A stretch of 64,000 nt of DNA from Homarus americanus (lineage: Eukaryota > Arthropoda > Malacostraca > Decapoda > Nephropidae): positions 580,001-644,000 of the forward strand of contig NW_024727857.1 in NCBI RefSeq assembly GCF_018991925.1, in the 5' to 3' direction. The translations under genes were made by a program, and so were the position numbers. Below the pieces are notes generated by a model. The model made no database searches. It was not told where the DNA came from and saw only the letters and a program-made list of their open reading frames with translations. This document shows positions 55,175-64,000 of this stretch, one piece after another; within the stretch, counting starts at the first letter, position 1; every line of letters starts with the position of its first letter.

Positions 55175-55435
55175 TATTGTTGTTTATGGTGGTGATTGTG
55201 GTGGTGGTGGTGGTTGATTGGTTGGTTGATTGGTTAGTTGGTTGATAGTGGTGATTGTGGTTGATAGCAGTGGTGGTGGTAGTAGTGAATTGGGTGATGA
55301 TGACAATGGTGATATAGAGAAAGAGACAGATAGACAGACAGAAAGAGACATAAGGAGATTGGGAACAAATGAGAGAAAGATACAGACACATACAGAAGAA
55401 GAGAAATAAAAAAGACGAGAGAGAAAGAGGTATGT
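55175..55435. repeat. GGT/GTT-rich and GACA-rich patches
   Basis: GTGGTGGTGGTGGTTGATTGG and similar words at 55185-55300, then GACAGA-type purines to 55435. Confidence 0.7.
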
Positions 55436-55543
55436 TTTTTTTTTCTCTCTCTCATCACTTCTCCAGTTGGCAGTAAAATCATTATTATTGTCGCCAATCT
55501 AACATTTCGGTCAGCGTTGATGCGTAATATCTTAAGGGTGACA

Positions 55544-55545
<2 letters not shown>

Positions 55546-55583
<38 letters not shown>
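55546..55583. repeat. (TC)n microsatellite
   Basis: About 18 units. Confidence 0.96.
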
Positions 55584-55584
<1 letters not shown>

Positions 55585-55734
55585 AGTTTGTCTATTACAT
55601 TTCCTCTGCCTTTCTTTTTCCTCGTTTCCTTATCTTCAACAACTCTCACACTCACCTCACGATCGACCCCTCAAGAATGTTACTTTCACAAAATGGCGTC
55701 GAGCGTAAGGAAATTTTTAGGTTCGAGAGGTGAC

Positions 55735-55880
55735 GGTGAGGGGGTCCAGGATGTGGGGTCTTTGGGGTCCAGGGATGGGTGTGGTGAGGGGTCCAGGATG
55801 TGGGGTCTTTGGGGTCCAGGGATGGGTGTGGTGAGGGGGTCAGGATGTGTGGTGTTTGGGGTCCAGGGATGAGAGTGTTA
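55735..55880. repeat. Minisatellite, about 47-bp unit
   Basis: About three units of GGGTCCAGGATGTGGGGTC, then TTTGGGGTCCAGGGATGGG, then TGTGGTGA. G-rich. Confidence 0.9.
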
Positions 55881-56860
55881 TGTTGAGAGTCTTTGGTGTT
55901 AGGGTGTGGAGGTCGGTGTTCTCAAAATCTTTACAGAAAATTATAAAAAAATTTTCTACAAATTTGAGTCTCTTCCCCTGGTTGTTTCTACGTCACTGTC
56001 TTTGAACATCACAAAATAAAACAGCTGCGTTCATCATGACATTGACAATAATTTAAACCCTTGAATATCCACATCTCAACTGGGGGTGTCAGATCGGTGT
56101 CAGAAAATTGTCATGTTGTCACTTTCTTATGGGTATTACGTTTTTTTATACTGATGTCAAATAGTTGTCAGCTGAAGGTGTCATGTTCTTAATGTTTATA
56201 AAGGTGTCAGGTAGTTGCCAATTGCTGTGTGTCCAGACTTTGAGCCTCCGTGGTGATGCTGGATTTCCATTGAGGTGTTACGTGAATTTATATATATATA
56301 GATTTTTTTTTATTTAGCTGCGTACAACGACTAGTTTGTTGTGTTCTCCATACCCAATCCTGTTAGCGGTAGCGCGAAAAGTTTATTGATTAGAGGTCAC
56401 AAAGGGTGTGTAATGTGTATAACAGACTCCAGTGGTCAGGATATTATGGAATTGATTTATTGAATGTTACAAAGTATTTCCCAAATATTTAATTCTGTAC
56501 TGTACGTAAATGGCGTCTTATTCACACTTGCGTGAGTACCGTAGTGGGAGGCAATGTTTTGGCCGCACACTTTGTTATTCACATCTGTATGAGAGCCATT
56601 CAAGCACATTAACTCAGCTACTAAGTGCAAAAAGGTGGATACAATATTAATGTTTGTGCTGTGATCTGTCCGTAAAGGGTGAGTGTTGAATGAAGGGTGT
56701 CATGTCCTCACCTCATTGTCATACACTTTTCATTGTCAGTGTCAGAAAGGTGTCATATACTGTACTTGCCTTCTTATCATTATACAGATTTAGAAATTCA
56801 CACATTGATAAAATTCGGATCACCTGAAATTTAACCCACCAGCTTATTTCAACTGAAGAT
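55881..56860. other. Intergenic DNA with faint GTGTCA repeats
   Basis: Between 56085 and 56235, and again at 56695-56765, GGTGTCA(G/T) words recur every 20-40 bp, as in a nearly erased minisatellite. The rest is single-copy. No gene. Confidence 0.5.
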
Positions 56861-56867
56861 TAACCAC

Positions 56868-56976
56868 CCTAACCTAACCTAACCTAACCTAACCTAACCT
56901 AGCCTAACCTAACCTAACCTAACCTAACCTAACCTACCTAACTCTAACCTAACCAAACCTAACCTAACCTAACCCT
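56868..56976 (-). repeat. Interstitial TTAGG repeat (CCTAA on plus)
   Basis: About 20 AACCT pentamers with three variants or phase slips. Confidence 0.94.
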
Positions 56977-57199
56977 CCCTCCAGGTAGCGATAGAAAATT
57001 TGATCATCAGGTGAAACAAACTGAGTAGCTACTAATCGTCAGTAGATCCCAAAGTTCTATTATTTCGCTCAATATCAAACAACAACATCGTCCTCTATAT
57101 CAACTAGTGAAGTTAATTTTCCTCCTAAATAAAAATGCATTGGATTAATTTTCAATATACGTACATCCTTTATCAAGCTCAATTGGTCACTCTTTCCGT

Positions 57200-57202
<3 letters not shown>

Positions 57203-57248
<46 letters not shown>
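57203..57248. repeat. (AC)n microsatellite
   Basis: About 23 perfect units. Confidence 0.97.
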
Positions 57249-57252
<4 letters not shown>

Positions 57253-57451
57253 TATATATTCGCATGTGTAGTATATTTGTTTTTTTCCACTAGGGCCTAA
57301 CACAGTCAGTACCCAAGTTTTAATTCATTTAGCGTGGTTGGGTAAGCGTGTGTCCGCGGATGCTTTTAATGTTATCAAATTGACCTGAGGATAAAATGGA
57401 TATAATTCTGAAATTCATTTACAAACTTTAGTTATTCCTGACCAGATTAAA

Positions 57452-57645
57452 TGACTGGCTGACTGAATGACTGATAAACAAACTGAATGACTGACTGATT
57501 AATAGATGGACTGACTGACTGATTAACAGACATACAGACTGACTGAATTACTGCCTGGTTGACTGACTGACTGATTAACAGACATACAGACTGACTGAAT
57601 TACTGCCTGGTTGACTGACTGACTGACTGACTGACTGATCCACCA
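57452..57645. repeat. (GACT)n repeat with a 52-bp tandem duplication
   Basis: CTGA/GACT tetramers throughout. Within them GATTAACAGACATACAGACT and the following GAATTACTGCCTGG appear at 57521 and again, identically, at 57573. This is a recent 52-bp duplication. Confidence 0.93.
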
Positions 57646-57707
57646 AGAGACTTTGCCTCCAGCAACTCCCCTGATTGAACCCACCATAAACTCCTCCCTA
57701 ACGCAAC

Positions 57708-57710
<3 letters not shown>

Positions 57711-57742
<32 letters not shown>
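57711..57742. repeat. (TC)n microsatellite
   Basis: About 16 units. Confidence 0.96.
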
Positions 57743-57745
<3 letters not shown>

Positions 57746-58526
57746 GAAGCAAAGTACACAGAGATAGAGTAAGAGAGAGCTACATGTTGTCTCTATCACA
57801 CCCTGGAAGCAACTGAATCACCCTCAATCCAAAGGGAGGAGAAGGGGGCAGGTTGCCATAGGTAGAGTTCTGATCTATCTTATTCTACCTAAACAGTACA
57901 TTGTGACACACACCTTGACCTCACATATTTAGGGTCAATAGTCAAAAGTTATAGAACCACAACATTGATAAATATTATTACACGATGCTATTTAGTCTCT
58001 GCCCTCTGTCCCCCAGGTAATAAGGCAGGTGATGGCGTGTGTTTCAGATATTTATTTTTTTTTTTTTCAAGAGCATCACAAGCTCAGTTATCTAAATCCC
58101 ATGTCCAACAAATCGTACTGGGAATCAGGAATAATCCCCCGTATGTAAATTCGTCAATATATCTATATGGGATTTTTAGACACATTTCAATCCCCCATGT
58201 TATAGTGAGTGATAATTTATTTATTTTTATAACCCGTGTATTTGTGGTTTGTTTCCATCACTGATGTTTAAAAAAATATATCAAATTCCATTGAAATTCT
58301 CCCCAAAAAAACCGCTGGTATTTAACAACATGATTTATTATTCCTATCAGTTGTTGTGAGAAAATAAAGAGATAATCCCAAGAATAGTAAACATCCCTCA
58401 CGAGCTTAAAACATCCACCAGTCAGATCAGGGAAGGTGGAAACTTAACTCACCAGACGCAGCCAAAAATTACCGAATTTCGCTGGGGAAGAAATCATATC
58501 AACATGTCCACTATAGCTGAACAGGC
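57743..58526. other. AT-rich intergenic DNA
   Basis: Single-copy. The 99-residue frame at 57965-58264 crosses a poly-T run and shows no family resemblance. Confidence 0.6.
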
Positions 58527-58710
58527 AGTTGTATATGACAGTTGTATATGACAGGTGTATATGCCAGGTGTATATGACAGTAATATATGACAGGTGTATA
58601 TGACTGGAATCTATGACAGTTGTATATGACAGTAATATATGACAGTTGTATATGACAGTAATATATGACAGTTGTATATGACAGTAATATGTCAATTGTA
58701 AATGACAGCT
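58527..58710. repeat. Minisatellite, 13/26-bp unit
   Basis: About 13 units of TGTATATGACAGT alternating with AATATATGACAGT, with TGACAGG and TGACTGG variants on the left. The alternation gives a 26-bp higher-order period on the right. Confidence 0.94.
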
Positions 58711-58744
58711 GATATGAGTCTTGAAGCATCATCCACTGTTTCAG

Positions 58745-59020
58745 TCAGTAGAGAAGGAAGAGAATGAGGAGAAGGAAGAAGAGGAGTAGTAGGATGAAGA
58801 GAATGAGGAAGAGAAGAATGAAGAAGAGGAGGAGAAGCTGGAAGAGAAGGATGAGCATGAGGAGAAGGAGGAATATGAAGAAGAAGATGAGGAGGAGTAG
58901 AATGAAGAGAATGAAAAATAGAAATAGAATTAAGAGGAGGAGGAAGAGGAAGAAGAAGAGGAGGGGGAAGAGGAGGAGGAAGAGGAAGGGGAACAAGAAG
59001 AGGAGGAAGAGGAGCTACGA
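58745..59020. repeat. Polypurine tract (GAA/GAG/GGA)
   Basis: About 275 bp with almost no pyrimidine except scattered T. The Arg/Lys-rich plus-strand frame is an artefact. Confidence 0.9.
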
Positions 59021-59960
59021 CTATATACATTCAACAGCTACACACTCTCACAAAGGGGTTGTCTCAGCGGTACACAACACCTTTATCATTTATTCCTATC
59101 CTTATTTATTTATTTTTTTCTCGAGTTTAACCAAATTATTTTTTTTTCCATCGTGTTCTAACCAAAAAAAAAAATTACCCGTGTTATAAAGGCTTTTTCC
59201 GTATATCCAGTTATGTAAATATATTCATGTTTATCCTGTGTTTAGGCTGTTTTAAGGGTGTTTTACATTTGTTTTAATTGTATAAATATGTTTTTTTTTC
59301 ATTCCGGTCATACAAAAACATTTCAACCTATTTTTTTCAGTTTTATTTTATTTTATTTTGTTTACAGTTATATATAAAAGTTATGTCTTTGTTTACATTC
59401 CTCTATGACATTTCGTTTTGTGTTGAGGTTAGATACAGACATACAGACATGCTTTACTCCCTCGTATCTCCCAGCCATAAGCCTCTACCCCACTATACAG
59501 TACAGTTAAGCTTATTCATTTTAATCTGTGTCCATTTCTAAACATTTTTTTGTGTATGTTTTTGTTTTTGTGTCCAGTTCTAAACATTTTTGTCTTTTTA
59601 TTTGTGAATTAAGGTCATTAACCCTTAAAGCATTATTAGTCCTCCTTGATTAGACTGAATTAACTCATTAAGATATTTAACCCCTTGAGTATAATGACTT
59701 AAATCCCTTGAATTAGACTTACAAACAGACAGACAAAACATCAAAACAGAGAGACAGAGAGAGAGAAAGAGACCCCAGAATGAGAAAGAAATGGTAAATA
59801 ATTGTATATTTTACACATAAAATTAACAAACACTGAGAGCTATGCATTTAAATGTCCAATTATGTGTCCGAGCTACAGGCGAGCAGTGGCCATACCTCGC
59901 ACACCTGCAACACACACACACACATGTACCAAAATATTACACAATTCCTCGTCCAGCATT
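59021..59960. other. AT-rich intergenic DNA
   Basis: Many T-runs (for example 59110-59150 and 59288-59300) and two TGTCCA-TTCTAAACATTTTT phrases (about 59530 and 59571, period 41 bp). No gene. Confidence 0.6.
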
Positions 59961-59964
59961 CACA

Positions 59965-60085
59965 CCTGGGAGGGATTCGAACGCGGAAAGAATTCGAACC
60001 CGGGAATGATTCGAACCCGGGAGTTTCAGGTCTAGGTAATAGTTACGATACTACCAGCCATTTATGTTTCATGCCTTGTGTTGAG
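59965..60085 (-). mobile_element. tRNA-derived SINE head with triplicated B box
   Basis: On the minus strand an A-box-like TGGCTGGTAGTATCGTAACT (about 60062-60043) is followed about 30 bases later by CCCGGGTTCGAATC (60019-60008). The T-arm motif then repeats at exactly 17-bp spacing: GTTCGAAT cores sit at 60016-60009, 59999-59992 and 59982-59975. The first two copies are exact B boxes and the third reads GCGTTCGAATCC. The triplication is unusual. As there is no acceptor pairing, it is not a tRNA gene. Confidence 0.62.
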
Positions 60086-60424
60086 TTTTAGCGGCTGTTG
60101 ATGTGTGTGTGTGTGCACCATAACACTTAAGAGTGGCAAAGTGTAATCGGATTAACGTAAGGATGAAGAGAGATTGATCCCACAATCACATTTACACAAC
60201 AGATGACAGCAGCTGAATTTCCCTCCCACCTTGCACTTGTCTACCTGTAATAACATGTTGCAGGTGAAGACGTTTACATGACATCTAATACCTTGTTGTG
60301 AACACTGTCTTTTTGTAGTAGTTGAATGAGGGTGCGCCAAGTCCGTAGACTTGCTAGTGATAGCTATTTTGTCATAATATTTAGTACTGATTTTATTACT
60401 ATTGAATCTCATTATTATTATTAT

Positions 60425-60439
60425 GGGTAGTAGTAGTAA

Positions 60440-60474
<35 letters not shown>

Positions 60475-60540
60475 ATAGTAGTAGTAATAGTAGTAGTAGT
60501 AATAGTAGTAGTAGTAGTAATATTAGTAGTAGTAGTAAAA
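60425..60540. repeat. (TAG)n / (TAA) mixed trinucleotide repeat
   Basis: TAG units interspersed with TAA, giving about 38 triplets. It adjoins the AAT array. Confidence 0.95.
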
Positions 60541-60544
60541 AATG

Positions 60545-62000
<1,456 letters not shown>

Positions 62001-62002
62001 CT

Positions 62003-62044
62003 CAGTGGTCGGCACCCAGTGGTCGGCACCCAGTGGTCGGCACC
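62003..62044. repeat. Short tandem repeat, 14-bp unit
   Basis: Three copies of CAGTGGTCGGCACC. Confidence 0.95.
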
Positions 62045-62060
62045 ACCACAGTTTTTAACA

Positions 62061-62260
62061 GAGCTGAAATTTGGTATAGTTTTTTTTTCCTGTGCACTTA
62101 GTGTTGGTCAAGGACAGACACAAGCTATGAGCTGGCCAGTCTTTTTAAATGACTATATTTTTTTCGCCCATTCCCTTTATAATATAATGAGTTGAAATTT
62201 GGTATGTTTGTGTTAATTTTGCTTCGTCGGAAACAAACCCGGACATAGTCTAGTATATCC
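62061..62260. repeat. Diverged two-copy repeat, about 128-bp period
   Basis: GAGCTGAAATTTGGTATAGT (62061) and GAGTTGAAATTTGGTATGTT (62189) start two loosely similar segments. The phrase resembles repeats common in marine invertebrate DNA, but I cannot name a family. Confidence 0.45.
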
Positions 62261-62476
62261 TATAAATACTACCACAGTTAGTGTTGTGTTGAGCTACACC
62301 TCCTGTGGCACACCCATGAAGGTCCATAACTTATGTTGACATTTCGTTTTACAAAACATTTGTTTTCCAAATCTCATTTATACCCCGGGCTACTGTAGCT
62401 CTGTGTGTATAACTCCTGACACACACTGTTCTCCTCGTGTCCTACATCCTCCATTGGTTTTAGTCACCCTGCCCTT

Positions 62477-62478
<2 letters not shown>

Positions 62479-62519
<41 letters not shown>

Positions 62520-62595
62520 CCTCTGAAGATGTCTTGAGTAAAGACGAAAGCTAAGGTGCTCCGTTGTTTCCCTTTTCCCGTGTGATTTTATCATG

Positions 62596-62683
<88 letters not shown>

Positions 62684-62710
62684 ATATATATATAATGTGT
62701 GTGTGTGTGT
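62479..62710. repeat. Paired (TA)n tracts flanking a unique motif
   Basis: TA at about 62479-62514 and 62598-62672, then TG and TA runs to 62710. The 80 bp between them holds the CTGAAGA...GAAA motif listed separately. Confidence 0.95.
62519..62590 (+). other. Retroelement-tail-like stem-loop motif (CTGAAGA-stem-GAAA)
   Basis: CTGAAGA (62523-62529), a stem GTCTT/AAGAC (62531-62535 with 62541-62545), then GAAA (62546-62549) and AGC...GCT. This order resembles the hammerhead-type core reported in Penelope-like element terminal repeats. One extra T sits between CTGAAGA and the stem, and stem I does not pair, so it is probably a decayed or look-alike motif. It sits between two TA microsatellites. 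Inference only. Confidence 0.3.
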
Positions 62711-63040
62711 GAAATAACATATGCTCACTACATTTCATTCTACACTGATGAACTTTATTAAAATCGTTTCCAGGTCACAAATTTCAATATTCAACTCACC
62801 AAAACCCATCCTGGTTGTTGCAGGACTTCACACTATATGTAACCTTTCAAACACGGGGCAGCATTAATACTCAACACCCATCAACAACATTTTAGCGAGA
62901 GGCAGCCGCAGGTGGCGTGAGTGCTCGGTACACGGCCCGTCTCCCCTCGGCTCTGTAGTGGCTGGTGAAGCTCTGGTCACAATGCGCTTACAGGTCACAT
63001 GGCCACCATTCCTAACAGACCCCAACTTAATTGAACCTAA
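62711..63040. other. Intergenic DNA, no gene seen
   Basis: Single-copy sequence, somewhat more GC-rich around 62890-63000. No gene recognised. Confidence 0.6.
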
Positions 63041-63325
63041 TTATTAGAGAAGGGGTTCATTCGTACCAGGACCCACTATGACGTGAACTCATATAAGACT
63101 GGAGTCCATTAAGGATAAGATCCATCACGTTTGGGGTCTATTAGGACGGGGGGGAGGTCCATTAAAGATAGACATCCGTTGGTATTATGGCCCATGAGGA
63201 CTGAGACTCATTAATATTGGGGCCCACAATGACTGGCGCCAAGTAGAATTAGGATCCAGTAATACTTAGGCTCATTAAGAGTGAATCCCATTAGTCCTGG
63301 GACCTATAAGACTCACTTAACTAAT
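63041..63325. repeat. Highly degenerate minisatellite, GGNCCATTAGGACTGG-like
   Basis: About 13 weak units built on GG(G/T)(C/T)CCATTA and A(G/A)GACTGG, with a period near 21 bp. It is an almost erased array. Confidence 0.5.
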
Positions 63326-63351
63326 GCGCCCAACACGCTGGTCCCTCTCCA

Positions 63352-63415
63352 CTCTGGCCTCAGCGGGTAGAGCACTGTACACTACACTGCCTCACTCAGC
63401 ATAAACATTCACGGA
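63352..63415 (+). mobile_element. Possible tRNA-derived SINE head, B box decayed
   Basis: TGGCCTCAGCGGGTAGAGCA (63355-63374) is a near-ideal polymerase III A box and D-arm. About 35 bp on, where a B box is expected, only ACGGACCAAATC is found. It is likely a decayed SINE or tRNA relic. A chance match is possible. Confidence 0.35.
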
Positions 63416-63508
63416 CCAAATCTTCTCTGAATGACGCAAAAGTTGGTAGTACCGCAATAACACACTGGAGATGGGAGATGTTACTACAGCGTCCCATGAG
63501 AGAGAGAG

Positions 63509-63511
<3 letters not shown>

Positions 63512-63562
<51 letters not shown>
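63512..63562. repeat. (GT)n microsatellite
   Basis: About 25 TG units, preceded by a short (GA)n at 63499-63511. Confidence 0.96.
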
Positions 63563-63565
<3 letters not shown>

Positions 63566-64000
63566 TACAGTCTAGTTGATATCGTAATCTCTCTGGAGGG
63601 AAATAAGTCATTAACTCCCGCCATTATTAATTCTCTTTATTATCGTCCATTAGAAATATTAAATATTGTTTCTGAATAATATTAAGAGTTAAATCATAGG
63701 AAAATACCTTATACAAATAGCTAATAGGATTTCAAATAGCTTATAGGATTTTTGGGAATATATTTTAGTTAGTTAAATATTAATTCCTCTTAAAAACGAA
63801 AAATAATTCTGTAAATATATAACAACAAGGAGAGGTGAAGGAGTAACCAAGGCTTAACAACCCCTGAACCTAACTACTTAACTAACTAATTAACTAACTT
63901 GACAACCAATATCTCGTTAATATACTCGACCAACTTAAACTTTTATTTTATTTATCGGAATAATTTTAACTTACATACAATTGACAAAACTTTTCCCTCT
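63563..64000. other. AT-rich intergenic DNA at the window edge
   Basis: A short doubled phrase (AATAGCTAATAGGATTTCAA and AATAGCTTATAGGATTT) lies near 63717-63750. There is an AACTAACT run at about 63865-63900. No gene. Confidence 0.6.

Noticed and set aside
55694..55872. Methionine start in a good context (CACAAAATGGCG) opening a Gly-rich frame
   Set aside because: The frame soon enters the 47-bp minisatellite and consists of its translation. The first dozen residues match nothing I know.
62523..62570. Active hammerhead ribozyme
   Set aside because: An extra base breaks the core and stem I does not pair, so only a resemblance is claimed.

Overview
This window reads as gene-poor, repeat-saturated nuclear DNA of an arthropod, most likely a decapod crustacean. 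The case for an arthropod is the repeated appearance of interstitial TTAGG pentamers (the arthropod telomere unit) at about 13 separate loci on both strands. The case for a decapod is inference from the very high density of long AG, AC, AAT, GAA, GACA and GATA-type microsatellites, typical of shrimp and crab genomes. Nothing looks bacterial or viral, and I found no protein-coding host gene I can defend. Almost every long open frame is low-complexity translation of a microsatellite.

Layout. 1-9 kb: AG/TC, ACC, GACA and AC repeats, long purine or pyrimidine tracts, and three related copies of a short element that begins after a polypurine tract and ends in CTAATTAATTA...ACCTGTAAT (about 1938, 4585 and 6191). 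9-11 kb: mostly single-copy DNA with a strong G-quadruplex motif (9592-9648) and an old, diverged tandem array (about 10210-10440). 11-19 kb: pyrimidine tracts, CTC and AC microsatellites, a 100-bp TTAGG block, several minisatellites with units of about 21 to 38 bp, a cluster of CCAAT motifs, and a 187-bp duplication whose second copy carries an expanded 24-bp array. 19-32 kb: a diverged satellite of roughly 130-150 bp, a 34-bp minisatellite, TTAGG blocks, a tRNA-derived SINE, a duplicated GAA block and a 135-bp TA run. 32-45 kb: microsatellites separated by quiet AT-rich DNA, plus a 26-bp-stem hairpin (42877-42933). 45-56 kb: GACA and ATAC repeats, two TTAGG-derived higher-order arrays, the only recognisable protein-coding relic (3' end of a non-LTR retrotransposon, 52711-53073) and a second SINE. 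56-64 kb: a 26-bp minisatellite, a SINE with a triplicated B box, a (AAT)n run of about 590 bp, and a TA-flanked motif resembling Penelope-type element tails.

There is no gene network to describe. The dominant processes visible are replication slippage, local tandem duplication with later expansion, scattering of telomere-type repeats, and decay of retroelement fragments. The best leads for something undescribed are the polypurine-linked TAATTAATTA element, the hairpin at 42.9 kb, the TA-flanked CTGAAGA...GAAA motif, and the locus-specific 15-bp higher-order forms of the telomere repeat. Repeat coordinates were read by eye and may be off by a few bases.
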